Assembly (NCBI GenBank): GCA_027563145.1
Contig: CP071307.1
Span: 310,001-374,000, forward strand
Reading direction: 5' to 3'
Length of the DNA: 64,000 nt
Origin: Halocatena halophila
GTDB taxonomy: Archaea > Halobacteriota > Halobacteria > Halobacteriales > Haloarculaceae
Part shown: in pieces, positions 1 to 8,103 of the stretch
Position numbering within the stretch: the stretch's first letter is position 1
Layout: every line of letters begins with the position of its first letter
The notes under the pieces: model-generated
Told to the model about the DNA's origin: nothing
The model's database searches: none
The model's input: only the letters and a program-made list of their open reading frames with translations
Program-made: the position numbers and the translations under genes

Positions 1-1
1 C

Positions 2-643
2 TGGATCGGCATGGTGCTAGTGGCACAGCCCCACCGACAGCAAGGCTTTGGGTCTACGCTGTTCGAACGTGGACTGTCGTACGCGCGTGAGCAGGCAGCC
101 GCTGTCGGTCTCGATGCAACAACGGCCGGGCGAGGCCTGTACGAACGCCAGGGCTTTCGAGATACGCACACGGTCGAGCGATGGGCAGGACTACCCACAG
201 CAGGGGCGACCAACACGGTTACTATCGAACCAGCGACTGAGATTGCTCCCGTGATCGACTGCGATCGAACTGCGGTTGGCCCCAATCGCACAGCGTTGCT
301 CAACTCGATATTCGAGGCCCACGAAACGACGGTCCTGCTCGCGGGCACTCAGACCAATCCGCTGGGCTACGTCATGGTTCGACCAGGCAGGCAGGCATCC
401 CAGATCGGGCCGCTCGTGGCACCAGATGCTAGCACCGCCTCGGCGCTCCTCGGTGCGGTTGGCCACCACACGGCCGTTGGGGACTGTCTGCTCGACGTGA
501 TCGCAAGCGAGCACACGAACGACTTGCTCAGGGCACACGGATTCGAGCGCCAACGTGTTCTCACACGTATGACACACGAATCCGATGATCCACTGCTCAG
601 CGACCCGCACGTCTGGGCGATCGCCGATTTCGCCCTGGGATGA
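2..643 (+). CDS. GNAT family N-acetyltransferase, 5' end outside window
   Basis: Acetyl-CoA-dependent N-acetyltransferase of unknown acceptor. The frame is open to the window edge and the first ATG (11) lies inside the acetyl-CoA-binding motif: the residues after it, VAQPHRQQGFGSTLFERG, match the R/Q-x-x-G-x-G/A loop of GNAT proteins, and the upstream codons in frame read W-I-G. The start of the GNAT fold is therefore cut off. A second half (about residues 75-210) has no motif I recognise and could be a second, degenerate GNAT lobe, as in tandem-GNAT proteins. The next gene begins 45 bases downstream in the same direction. Confidence 0.75.
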   Translation, partial: WIGMVLVAQPHRQQGFGSTLFERGLSYAREQAAAVGLDATTAGRGLYERQGFRDTHTVERWAGLPTAGATNTVTIEPATEIAPVIDCDRTAVGPNRTALLNSIFEAHETTVLLAGTQTNPLGYVMVRPGRQASQIGPLVAPDASTASALLGAVGHHTAVGDCLLDVIASEHTNDLLRAHGFERQRVLTRMTHESDDPLLSDPHVWAIADFALG

Positions 644-687
644 GTCCGAACACATATTGATACGGGGTGACAACACACTCGGTATCG

Positions 688-1437
688 ATGCGAACCGTAC
701 GATTCAGCGATCCAGCCGGACAGCCCCGATCAGGAACGTGGACCGACGATGGGATCGTGACGCCGGCAACGACGTACGATCCGGCGGAAGTGACGCTCCT
801 TCCACCAGTGCAACCGACCAAAATTGTCTGCCAGGCGGGCGGCTACGCTGACCACCGGCTCGAATCCGGCCGGGAGGAAGAACGACCGGATCGTCCCGAA
901 CTGTTTTTGAAAACGCCGAACTGTGTCGTTGCTCCCGGCGGGGCGATCGAGCTGCCGGCCGATCGTTCGCCGATCGAGTACGAGGCGGAGATCGGCGTCG
1001 TCATCGACGAGCAGTGTCGCTGTGTCGACGAATCGGCTGCCATGTCGTACGTCGCCGGCTTTACCTGCGTGAACGATATTTCCAACCGTCCAGACCAGCG
1101 CGAGGAACGAAACTGGGTACGAGGGAAGGCGTTTGACGCCTCCTGTCCGATCGGTCCAGTTGTTGCGACCCCCGACGACGTTCCAGCCGACGCAACGCTC
1201 GAGCTCCGATTGAACGGCACGACCGAACAACAGTCCTCGCGGGACAATCTGCTCTTTTCGATCCCCGAGCTCATTGCCGAAATCAGCTCGCTGATCACGC
1301 TCGAGCCAGGTGATGTCGTCGCAACTGGGACCCCATTTGGTCCTGGCGAGCTCACTGCGGGAGACACCGTTGCCGTCGAGGTTGAGGGCGTTGGCGTGCT
1401 AGAAAACACCGTCACGCGAGCCGAACACGCCCGTTGA
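688..1437 (+). CDS. Fumarylacetoacetate hydrolase (FAH) family protein
   Basis: Predicted metal-dependent C-C bond hydrolase or decarboxylase/isomerase of the FAH superfamily, acting on a 2-oxo acid or acylpyruvate. 249 residues, normal for a single-domain member. The family signatures are visible: the KTPNCVVAPGG stretch that leads into the active site, IEYEAEIGVVID with the E-x-E metal ligands, CVNDISNRPDQRE, and the C-terminal GDVVATGTPFGPG loop. I use ATG 688; GTG 667 in frame would add seven residues lacking any family feature. The gene abuts a convergent oxidoreductase with no spacer. The exact substrate cannot be read from sequence. Confidence 0.88.
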   Translation: MRTVRFSDPAGQPRSGTWTDDGIVTPATTYDPAEVTLLPPVQPTKIVCQAGGYADHRLESGREEERPDRPELFLKTPNCVVAPGGAIELPADRSPIEYEAEIGVVIDEQCRCVDESAAMSYVAGFTCVNDISNRPDQREERNWVRGKAFDASCPIGPVVATPDDVPADATLELRLNGTTEQQSSRDNLLFSIPELIAEISSLITLEPGDVVATGTPFGPGELTAGDTVAVEVEGVGVLENTVTRAEHAR

Positions 1438-2355
1438 TCAGTTCGTCGAACTGCCAGAGTGTGCAACGTAGGGTTGGTAGCTCTCGAGAAACGACCTGCC
1501 GTCGGCGTGTACGTCCGCGAGTGTTGGGCTCGTCGGCTCGAGACGCTCGGTATGATCGAGGGCACCACGCGTTGCCAGCAACAACCGTGCGCCATCGAGC
1601 AACCGTGCCGATTCGTCGATCGATCCCTCGATCGTTGCCCGAAAGCCAGCAAGATACGATTCGTACATCGATCGGCGCTCGTCACTATTGCTGCCCTCGA
1701 TCAGTGTCGTCCGAGTTACTTCACCAACGTCGAGCAGGCCGAACGCGCCCGGATCGTCGCCGCCGTCGAATCGGATCGTCGCCACCACGTCGTTCTCGAA
1801 CGTCACCTGGACAGTCTGTCCGGGCTGGTTAGTCGGGATGACTGACCGCCAGTCCGCGCCGGCGAGTCGACGGGCAGTCGACGTCAGATGAGCGCCGTAG
1901 TAGAACGGATGTTCGTAGCCGGCGACCCAGAGCTGGCGTTTGGCTCCACCAGTGGGCCACTCCAGCAGGGTTGGGTGATATCCCAGTGCTGATCCCCCGT
2001 ACAGCGGCGTCTGACCCGCAACTTCCTCAAGCCGAGCGAGCGATTCGAGATCACCGGCGAGCGGTTTGTCAATCAACACCGGCACGCCGGCCTCCAGAAA
2101 CGGTGTGGCCAGCGACACATGGGTGTCCCAGTTCACCGACAGTACCATGACGCCATCCACGTGGTCGACCAGCGACGCCGGTGAATCAACGATCGTGGCG
2201 TCGTGTGTCTGTGCAAACGACTGAACCGTTGCTGGCTCACGAACTGCACCGCCGTCCCACACCCCCGAGATCGTCATCGACGGCATACGCTCGAGAACCG
2301 AAGCGAAAGCCGACGGATGACTGCTGTCTAGCCCCAGGATGCCGATTCGATGCAT
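1438..2355 (-). CDS. Gfo/Idh/MocA family oxidoreductase
   Basis: NAD(P)-dependent dehydrogenase of the glucose-fructose oxidoreductase/inositol dehydrogenase family, 305 residues. The N-terminus RIGILGLDSSHPSAF forms the first strand and turn of the Rossmann fold, although the glycine pattern is looser than the classic G-x-G-x-x-G. The segment VPVLIDKPLAGD contains the E/D-K-P motif whose Lys is catalytic in the family. The C-terminal part carries the expected alpha/beta substrate domain. ATG 2355 is preferred over the TTG one codon earlier. Its stop is directly adjacent to the stop of the convergent FAH-family gene. Substrate (sugar, inositol or similar) is not determinable. Confidence 0.82.
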   Translation of the reverse strand: MHRIGILGLDSSHPSAFASVLERMPSMTISGVWDGGAVREPATVQSFAQTHDATIVDSPASLVDHVDGVMVLSVNWDTHVSLATPFLEAGVPVLIDKPLAGDLESLARLEEVAGQTPLYGGSALGYHPTLLEWPTGGAKRQLWVAGYEHPFYYGAHLTSTARRLAGADWRSVIPTNQPGQTVQVTFENDVVATIRFDGGDDPGAFGLLDVGEVTRTTLIEGSNSDERRSMYESYLAGFRATIEGSIDESARLLDGARLLLATRGALDHTERLEPTSPTLADVHADGRSFLESYQPYVAHSGSSTN

Positions 2356-2446
2356 CAATTACACTGTCGGTCGTCACCGAGGTAAAGCTACGGTCGATGT
2401 GGACACCCATTTTAGCGACTGAGAGCACCACGCAGTCAAGCCGACG

Positions 2447-2456
2447 AAATATTTAT
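2447..2456 (+). promoter_or_regulatory. TATA box of the zinc-ribbon gene
   Basis: AAATATTTAT is centred about 29 bases before ATG 2481, the spacing of a leaderless haloarchaeal transcript. It sits in an A/T-rich dip in otherwise G/C-rich DNA. Confidence 0.5.
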
Positions 2457-2480
2457 CAAATTGTGCCGCTAATTTGGCAT

Positions 2481-2696
2481 ATGGTCTCCGATATGAACAC
2501 CCGTGGCTGTCCGAAATGCAACCACACAGACACCGAGGTGGGAGATATTTCCACTACTGGTGGTGGATTGAGTAAATTATTCGACATCCAGACAAACAGC
2601 TTTAAAGTGGTCTCGTGTACGAACTGTGGCTACTCAGAGCTGTATCGCGCTGAAAGCTCCAGAACGAGCAATATCGTCGACGTATTTCTTGGGTAA
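2481..2696 (+). CDS. Small zinc-ribbon protein (YpzJ/COG3478-like)
   Basis: 71-residue protein with two knuckles, C10-P-K-C13 and C46-T-N-C49, which should bind one zinc ion as a ribbon. Between them is the signature TTGGGLSKLFDIQ and the C-terminus ends in NIVDVFLG, both features of the small COG3478 group of predicted nucleic-acid-binding zinc ribbons in bacteria and archaea. Function in the family is not established. I start at ATG 2481 because it follows a well-placed TATA box; ATG 2493 is the alternative. The frame is open further upstream to 2181, but there it only runs antisense to the oxidoreductase gene. Confidence 0.8.
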   Translation: MVSDMNTRGCPKCNHTDTEVGDISTTGGGLSKLFDIQTNSFKVVSCTNCGYSELYRAESSRTSNIVDVFLG

Positions 2697-2711
2697 ATCG
2701 CCTCGGAGTGA

Positions 2712-3060
2712 AGTCAAGGGAAACCAAAGATTTCCTGACCATTGGAAAGCTTCGCTTTCGTGAGCCAACCAGAACTGCATAGCAGTTCTGGTGACGTTGT
2801 AGTTGGCGTGGTTTTCATACACACACTTCTGACACTCGATGGCCTCTTCGATGAGTTCGTTCGCCACCGTGTGTCGGTGTATCTCGAAGCGGCCGACTCT
2901 TTTTGCCCAACATCTCGATGGTTTTGTGGGCGTAACGAGAGCCCACTGCTGGATCGATGCACGCCGCTTCTCGTACTCTCGACGCAAGTGATTGAACTCA
3001 TCAGCCGACCAGAAGCGCCCCGTCGAAGTCGGCGAGTACGAGCGTTCAGCCAGCCACAAC
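2712..3060 (-). pseudogene. TnpB (IS200/IS605-type) remnant with internal deletion
   Basis: Minus-strand translation gives FWSADEFNHLRREYEKRR, then a heptad-like region ending in VANELIEEAIECQ, and directly after that KCVYENHANYNVTRTAM. In full haloarchaeal TnpB proteins the first block precedes the RuvC-like core and the last is the C-terminal zinc-finger/RuvC III segment (C-x-x-x-x-x-A-D-Y-N-A). The roughly 60-100 residues that normally separate them are missing, as is the N-terminal part. It is a decayed guide-RNA nuclease/transposase gene, not functional. I do not see a matching TnpA nearby. Confidence 0.65.
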
Positions 3061-3094
3061 CAGGGACAGACGATGCACTCACCACCACCACGCT

Positions 3095-3355
3095 AACGGG
3101 CAAACGGACGGAAAGCACACAGCCGTCAGACGACAACTCTCGACCCGGTACGGCCACGGCGATGAGAACAATCCACACGACGAGTTGACCGCCCGACTCC
3201 AGAACTACGATGGTTCGTGACAGATCATCATTCTCGACGATGCAGACCAGCTGGAGGGTGCGTGGACGAAACGCACTGTCAGAACGATTTTCAGAAGACT
3301 AGCCTCAATCGGGAGGACGCACTCATCGATTCGGTGGCCGTCTCAACGCCGACGT
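3095..3355 (+). pseudogene. Orc1/Cdc6-type AAA+ ATPase remnant
   Basis: The + frame from about 3095 reads as the middle of a haloarchaeal Orc1/Cdc6 protein: DELTARLQNYDGS, a TGA stop at about 3220, then QIIILDDADQLE, which is a Walker B strand. After a frame change near 3290 it continues LNREDALIDS and then GRLNADV, matching the sensor-1 N-R-E-E-D-L-F and following D-x-R-x-x-x-R-x segment of the family. Walker A and the winged-helix domain are absent. At least one stop and one or more frameshifts make this a dead fragment. It lies tail to tail with TnpB debris, as expected for a decayed integrated plasmid or element. Confidence 0.55.
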
Positions 3356-3468
3356 GAGTGCTGAGAACAGCACGAATACGGTTACGAGTACGGAACAGAC
3401 CCTTTGCAGCCCATATTTTCTTTGTGAAAAGATATATCAGTAAGAAAGTGAGAGTATGAGACAGTTAA

Positions 3469-4038
3469 ATGATTGCAAAGATCACGAGTACGGTGCTTCA
3501 AGGAGGCGGCGGAGAGCTCGGCGGGCTCGTGCTCGTCGTCATCGTCGTCCTGGGACTGTTGTACGCTCTGTCGTCGATTTTCGGCGGAGACGGAAAGAGC
3601 AGCGCTACGGAAGAGTTGTCAGATCTTTACTTCGACGACGATGATGAGCTACTCTATGACTTCACGAACGATGATGTCCAGCAGTGGCTCCGGACGAACG
3701 ACGGGCTAGAGCAGCTCGAAGACTGGGTCGACGACGACCTGGCCCGCCCCATTCATGAAGGAACGGACGAATCTCACTACGCAGTGCTCAATTTCTGGTG
3801 GTATACACTGGCCAAGGAGCTCGGATTTCCAGATCCCGAGGCTGATGAGGAGTACACTGAGTTCACGATTGCTGTGGCATTCACAGCAGCGTATGAAAAC
3901 CATTCAGACCGTGTTGGAGACGTCCCGGAACTCGATGACGGTTCGATCGGAACGTCGCCGTTCATTGTTGAACATACCCGGAATAGCGCGGCTGGGAACG
4001 ATCTGCTCGAAGAGCGGACCGAGAGTGAGCTGATATAG
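3469..4038 (+). CDS. Membrane-anchored acidic protein of unknown function
   Basis: 189 residues. One hydrophobic segment at about residues 17-37 (LGGLVLVVIVVLGLLYALSS) is preceded by a glycine-rich stretch, so the protein is probably N-terminally anchored. The rest is highly acidic and soluble, with no motif I recognise; a central part (about residues 85-150) looks helical. A TATA-like AGATATATCA lies at 3429-3438, about 35 bases before the ATG. The 170 bases between this gene and the convergent ABC permease hold nothing obvious. It sits beside dead replication-gene debris, so it may be cargo of a former element. Confidence 0.6.
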   Translation: MIAKITSTVLQGGGGELGGLVLVVIVVLGLLYALSSIFGGDGKSSATEELSDLYFDDDDELLYDFTNDDVQQWLRTNDGLEQLEDWVDDDLARPIHEGTDESHYAVLNFWWYTLAKELGFPDPEADEEYTEFTIAVAFTAAYENHSDRVGDVPELDDGSIGTSPFIVEHTRNSAAGNDLLEERTESELI

Positions 4039-4208
4039 GATTTGTTGACAGCAGCAAATGCTCGGATATTCCCGAGCGAAAGCTTCACAATCAGGTCAAC
4101 CGGCCACCATGTGTTGTACAGCACGCACGCGAGCATGAAGTTGAAAAATCGATAGCACGGACATATCAGGGTAGTCCAGACAATGCGTCTTGATCGTGGA
4201 TATCCCGG

Positions 4209-4997
4209 TTATCGATTAATGTCTCTTCGCTGAAATCGGCGTTGACTGACGAGCACGAGCACAACGGTTGCGACAAGCAAGATGAAAGCAAAGGTTACAT
4301 TATAAGTCCCATCAATCAAGATCGCTGATGGATCATAGTACGCACGTGGACTAATATACGCTATCCACGCGAGCCCCGTCCCCGACGCTGCGAACCTGAT
4401 TGTATTGAGAACGACGACGATTCCCGCGGCGATTCGCTGTGTGACGGTCACTCGATCGTACAACGTTGACAGATAGATGCCGATCGCTGCACAGATGAGC
4501 AGATATGGAATAGCAAGTACATGAGCCATCACTAGGCGAACTGGATCAACGGATTCACCGATGCCGAGGGCTGCAACGTAGATAACAACCACCAGGGCAC
4601 CATTTACAGTGATAATCGGGACGAACAACGAGACAAATTTCTCTGCGAGGAGGCGTGACCGGGAGAATGGAAGCAACAAGAGGAGATCCATCCGGGCGTG
4701 TTCAATATCGTCAGCAATCAGGCCTGCCGCAGTGTACGCGAAATAGATCCCAAGGGCCCAGATCACGACGAAATTATAGACCTCCGCCGCGAGCCATCCT
4801 TCGATAGTGGACAACTCGACGATGCCAAACACTTCGAGCATAACCTGTGGGATCGCATCCACCGCTGAGCGTAATTGCTCCTTGGGTAGCGACTGAAAAT
4901 AGGACAGCAAAAACGCTACATAAAGACTGACACTTGCTGTAAGTCCAACCGTCCAACGGAGTCGCTGGTTCGCCTCATACTGAGCCGTCTCAAACAT
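4209..4997 (-). CDS. ABC-2 type transporter permease
   Basis: 262-residue integral membrane subunit with about six hydrophobic segments and the usual gap between segments 2 and 3 (the DDIEHARMDLLLLLPFSR region, typical of ABC-2 permeases whose coupling helix follows 'ed..G..e.ll..P.sr'). It pairs with the ATPase encoded just upstream; together they form an exporter of unknown cargo. I place the start at ATG 4997, which overlaps the ATPase stop by eight bases and has GGGAGG six bases ahead of it; ATG 5018 in frame lacks this. Translational coupling with the ATPase is likely. Confidence 0.85.
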   Translation of the reverse strand: MFETAQYEANQRLRWTVGLTASVSLYVAFLLSYFQSLPKEQLRSAVDAIPQVMLEVFGIVELSTIEGWLAAEVYNFVVIWALGIYFAYTAAGLIADDIEHARMDLLLLLPFSRSRLLAEKFVSLFVPIITVNGALVVVIYVAALGIGESVDPVRLVMAHVLAIPYLLICAAIGIYLSTLYDRVTVTQRIAAGIVVVLNTIRFAASGTGLAWIAYISPRAYYDPSAILIDGTYNVTFAFILLVATVVLVLVSQRRFQRRDINR

Positions 4998-5910
4998 GAG
5001 TTTCCTCCCTGCTACCATCGGTCAAGTGTGAATCTGGATCTCCATAGTAGTGCATGAACACGTCTTCAAGCGGGGGCTCGCTGATCTCGACATCGAGAAT
5101 CCCGTAGTTCGCAAGCTGTCTGAAGAGCGTGGTGTAGTCACCGGCGTATGTGAATTGCATTTCATCACCCATCGTCGTGATGTCTATCACACCATCAATC
5201 GCCGATAGATCCACGCTCTCGCCGTCGATTAACTGAACCCGAACGCGTTTTCCGCTGCGATTCACCAGTGATTCGATATCCTCAAGCCCAACAAGGCGAC
5301 CTTCTCGGAGGATTCCCACACGATCACAGACGCGTCGGACCTCACTCAGAACGTGCGACGAGAAGAAAATTGTCGTTCCATTTTCCTTTTCGTCTCTGAT
5401 GAACTCGTTGAACTGTGCCTGGTTGAGTGGATCAAGCCCGGAAGTCGGCTCATCCATGACGACGAGGTCGGGATCGTGCATGAATGCCTGGATAATGCCG
5501 AGGAGTTGCTTGTTCCCACTCGAATACTCACGAATCGGTTGATTGAGTGGCGGTGTGAACAACTCAAGAAGCTCCGTCCGTCGTTGATCTCCCTTGACCG
5601 ACGCGTAGTAATCAAGCAGTGCGTTGCCCGTAACAGCCTCGTTAAATCCGAGCTCAGCCGGCAGATATCCGATCTGGTGTTTTACGCCGATAAACGCGTC
5701 CTCGTCGCTCACATCCGTGCCGAGTACCGTGGCCGTTCCAGTGGTTGGATCGAGCAATCCCAGAATCGTCCGGATTGTTGTCGTCTTTCCGGCTCCATTT
5801 GGGCCAAGGAAGCCGAAGATTTCCCCCTTCTCAACGGTGAACGACAGGGAATCGACGCCAAGGACAGTCCCGTAGTCTTTCGTTAGATCAGTCACGGTAA
5901 TAGCTGACAT
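4990..5910 (-). CDS. ABC transporter ATP-binding protein
   Basis: 306 residues. Walker A is GPNGAGKTT at residues 36-44, the signature is YSSGNKQ (a divergent LSGGQ, usual for ABC-2 exporters), Walker B with the catalytic Glu is VVMDEPTSGLDP, and the H-loop is FFSSHVLSEV. The C-terminal 80 residues resemble the DUF4162-like extension of multidrug/antibiotic exporters. It is the first gene of a two-gene operon with the permease, and it is divergent from a TetR-family regulator. This arrangement is typical of a drug or lipid exporter under local repression. Confidence 0.9.
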   Translation of the reverse strand: MSAITVTDLTKDYGTVLGVDSLSFTVEKGEIFGFLGPNGAGKTTTIRTILGLLDPTTGTATVLGTDVSDEDAFIGVKHQIGYLPAELGFNEAVTGNALLDYYASVKGDQRRTELLELFTPPLNQPIREYSSGNKQLLGIIQAFMHDPDLVVMDEPTSGLDPLNQAQFNEFIRDEKENGTTIFFSSHVLSEVRRVCDRVGILREGRLVGLEDIESLVNRSGKRVRVQLIDGESVDLSAIDGVIDITTMGDEMQFTYAGDYTTLFRQLANYGILDVEISEPPLEDVFMHYYGDPDSHLTDGSREETHV

Positions 5911-5945
5911 GTCTTTTCCTCTGTTCTATTACTATCTAACTGTTT

Positions 5946-5992
5946 CGGTTAATAGAGTATACCTCGTTAACCGACTAGTTTATTTATTAACC
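5946..5992. promoter_or_regulatory. Probable TetR operator: repeated TTAACC/GGTTAA half-sites
   Basis: Between the exporter and the regulator, CGGTTAA (5946-5952) and TTAACCG (5967-5973) form a perfect 7-base inverted repeat with a 14-base spacer. A third TTAACC lies at 5987-5992 followed by AACCGAAC, which mirrors the left flank. The sites overlap the TATA box of the regulator, so binding could shut off both divergent genes. Inference from position and symmetry. Confidence 0.55.
5979..5988 (+). promoter_or_regulatory. TATA box of the TetR-family gene
   Basis: TTTATTTATT is centred about 25 bases before ATG 6009, consistent with a leaderless transcript, and is flanked by the TTAACC half-sites of the proposed operator. 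Confidence 0.5.
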
Positions 5993-6008
5993 AACCGAAC
6001 AGCATGAC

Positions 6009-6629
6009 ATGCCCGGATTTAGCGACGAGGAACGCGAACGCATCAGAAAGGACCTCATTCAGACAGGCCGTAGCTTGATGTTCACTCATGGACCAAAGAA
6101 AACCACAATCACGGACATCACTGATTCAGTCGGTATCTCTAAGCCGATGTTCTACCGATTTTTCGACGCAAAAGCAGATTTGTATCTCGTGATTCTTCAG
6201 CAAGCGAGTGAGGAATTTTACGAGAACGTTCGCGAAGAGTTGGACGAAGTGACAGACCCTTGTGAAGGTCTCAAACGGGTGCTTCGATGCTACAGGGAGT
6301 ATCTTGAGACCAACCCGCTCGTCCAACAGACATTTACTCAAGACAATTACCGGGAGATATTCCGGAACGTCTCCCCAGAACTACTACAGAAAATTCAACA
6401 GGAGGGTGTGGCGGACATCCTCCCTTTTATTGAGGCGCTGCAAGAGCAGAGTGATGGGCCGTTTGCAGAACGTGATCCAGCAACGGTTCTCGGGGTTTTG
6501 AGTACGATTGCTCTCCAGGTGTTGCACAAGGACAGGTACGAGGAGTATGAAGAAGGATACTACGACCAGATAATGGATCTGCTCATTATATCCCTCGCAG
6601 AAGGACTGACCACGACAGAAACGCAGTAA
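6009..6629 (+). CDS. TetR/AcrR family transcriptional regulator
   Basis: 206 residues. The N-terminal 60 residues form the TetR helix-turn-helix: TTITDITDSVGISKPMFYRFFDAKADLY at about 31-58 (positions given because the stretch is long) carries the conserved T-x-x-x-I-A/T-x-x-x-G/V-x-S-x-x-x-x-Y-R-x-F pattern. The helical C-terminal ligand domain is unlike any I can name. It is transcribed away from the two-gene ABC exporter and most likely represses it, releasing DNA when it binds the exported compound. Local repression is inferred from layout and the shared inverted repeats. Confidence 0.88.
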   Translation: MPGFSDEERERIRKDLIQTGRSLMFTHGPKKTTITDITDSVGISKPMFYRFFDAKADLYLVILQQASEEFYENVREELDEVTDPCEGLKRVLRCYREYLETNPLVQQTFTQDNYREIFRNVSPELLQKIQQEGVADILPFIEALQEQSDGPFAERDPATVLGVLSTIALQVLHKDRYEEYEEGYYDQIMDLLIISLAEGLTTTETQ

Positions 6630-7209
6630 TGTCGGAATGAGAAATCATATGAAGTATAGATCGTAGCTGACACTATGGCTGTGGCCACTCACTGCCTTCT
6701 GGGATGTTGATAGTAATGGCTGAAGGAGTCGAAAATTGATACAGGAGAGTTGATTTTAGTATTCCAACACAATTTCCCACGAGTTGCTATAGCATACGCC
6801 ACCAGAAGGGATGGATATGACACTGAATAGAACATCGAATAGCATACGATAGGCAGGAATTATTCTCTATGAGTCCGTATTTTTATCCCAATGAAAGCTA
6901 TATGAGACATATTATTCCAATGGGATCGCAATAGAATTATCACAGTAGCCATTGCTTGTATTGGATTATACATTGGGACGACTCTCGGCCAATCAGAGAC
7001 TGAGCAATTTATTTTGACCGTGGGTTCGGCTACAACCATGGTGTTGATATATAATATAATAAGAGTACAGCCAAAATAACCGAGAAAATCAGCAACGCAA
7101 TCCTCAGAAAGTCCACGGCTGTGGCCGGGAAAGAATATTATACGGACATTATATTTTGGATTTTATATCACATAGAGATCCCTGCACACACAGCTGTATA
7201 CCGAAGGTC
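6630..7209. other. 580-base A/T-richer gap with one possible small gene remnant
   Basis: Apart from the possible small membrane ORF at 6906-7079 (listed separately), I see no coding frame with haloarchaeal character, no repeat shared with the rest of the window and no RNA gene. Base composition is clearly more A/T-rich than in the flanking genes. Confidence 0.4.
6906..7079 (+). pseudogene. Possible small two-helix membrane protein, start lost
   Basis: The frame following the TGA at 6903 reads WDRNRIITVAIACIGLYIGT, then a hydrophilic turn, then TVGSATTMVLIYNIIRVQPK and a stop. The two hydrophobic stretches and the GSAT motif resemble the protein encoded at 13052-13297, which ends with AVGSATGLAVVFYLTG. 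No ATG, GTG or good TTG starts this frame; the nearest ATG (6902) is one base out of frame. It is either a frameshifted relic or uses an unusual start. Confidence 0.3.
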
Positions 7210-7623
7210 CTACGACTCCTCACTCGACGCTGGCTGTCGAACTGCTGGCGAATGTGCGGCGATTTCGACCACGAGCTCGTGGAGTTTCACATCAAATGCC
7301 GGGTTGGCGAGCTGATAAAAATCCGAGTTGCCGTGCGTGTGTGCCACCTCGACGATTTCGTACTCGATGAGCGTCTCGATCTGCTCACGGAATGTGTTGG
7401 GCGTGATCGACGCCCGTTCACAGAGCGTTGAGGTCGGGAGTGGTCGCACGGCGTTCTGTAAGGCCTGAATGATTCTGAGTTTGCTCTCGGGCGTAAACAC
7501 GGTCAGCAACGGGGATTCTTCGAACGGTGCGTCGACAAACTGGGCGTCCGAATCGAACGCGTTCGTCTGCGTCGTCGCATCCACCTGGTCTGGACCATCC
7601 GATGACGGATTCGACTGAGCCAT
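7210..7623 (-). CDS. Winged-helix transcriptional regulator (module copy A)
   Basis: 137-residue DNA-binding protein. Residues about 38-115 form a winged helix: TVFTPESKLRIIQALQN (helix 1), a recognition region with ASITPNTFREQIETL, and a wing with HTHGNSDFYQL. The N-terminal 35 residues are acidic and low-complexity. It is a paralogue of the protein at 11781-12221, sharing FTP-x-S-K/R-L-R/K-I, the T/D-T-F-x-E-Q turn and the GNS-x-FY wing. It is divergent from a small protein that is itself duplicated beside the second copy. A TATA-like TTATGA on the minus strand (7645-7654) lies about 27 bases before its ATG. Target unknown; autoregulation and control of the neighbour are inferred. Confidence 0.78.
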   Translation of the reverse strand: MAQSNPSSDGPDQVDATTQTNAFDSDAQFVDAPFEESPLLTVFTPESKLRIIQALQNAVRPLPTSTLCERASITPNTFREQIETLIEYEIVEVAHTHGNSDFYQLANPAFDVKLHELVVEIAAHSPAVRQPASSEES

Positions 7624-7713
7624 ATCCAGATATACGTAGCCAACTTCATAAGTTTGCTGATCAAAATTAGCTCCTATCCGCAATTGATTTCGGAAGAATA
7701 TAGTAGTCGTGTC

Positions 7714-8046
7714 ATGAATTCGAACGTGTCGATGTTCGACAGCGAGGAGGACGTGGTCGAAAGCATTGCCGTCTACGAGGCGCTGTTGCGCCACGGCGTC
7801 TACTGTTCGAACGTAATTACGTTCGAACAACTGACGCAGTTGCTCACAGTCAAAGCTGAGCGAGAATCTCCGCTGCGAGAGAGTCTCATGAGACAGGCCA
7901 CAGACGATGACTGTCCGTTGAACTGTGGATATCTCGACGATGAATTCGCGTTGTGTCTCAGTGGGGATTCGATCGAGGAGACGATCCACCGAACCCAGTG
8001 GTGGATCCAGCGGCTCGAATCTGACAGCGAATCATTTGATTCTTAG
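7714..8046 (+). CDS. Small acidic partner protein of the winged-helix gene (module copy A)
   Basis: 110-residue soluble protein of unknown function. Its C-terminal half, roughly PLRESLMRQATDDDCPLNC followed by GDSIEETIHRTQWWIQRLES, lines up with the protein at 12324-12629 (PFLKSMIPFVRHEQSPLC and GEDLSAEVMWLIAVIES): same spacing, Leu/Pro/Cys positions and a terminal amphipathic helix ending in ES. ATG 7714 is chosen; ATG 7654 would place 20 residues of non-haloarchaeal composition in the divergent promoter. The consistent pairing with a winged-helix gene suggests a sensor or co-regulator, which is inference. Confidence 0.6.
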   Translation: MNSNVSMFDSEEDVVESIAVYEALLRHGVYCSNVITFEQLTQLLTVKAERESPLRESLMRQATDDDCPLNCGYLDDEFALCLSGDSIEETIHRTQWWIQRLESDSESFDS

Positions 8047-8103
8047 AAATCCGAAACCACTCAACGCTGCGTACCGGGATATCAATGCAAGAGCTGGGTA
8101 TCC

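Noticed and set aside
3095..3355. TGA at about 3220 in the Orc1-like frame as a recoded codon
   Set aside because: The same sequence also changes frame and lacks Walker A and the C-terminal domain, so it is decay, not recoding.
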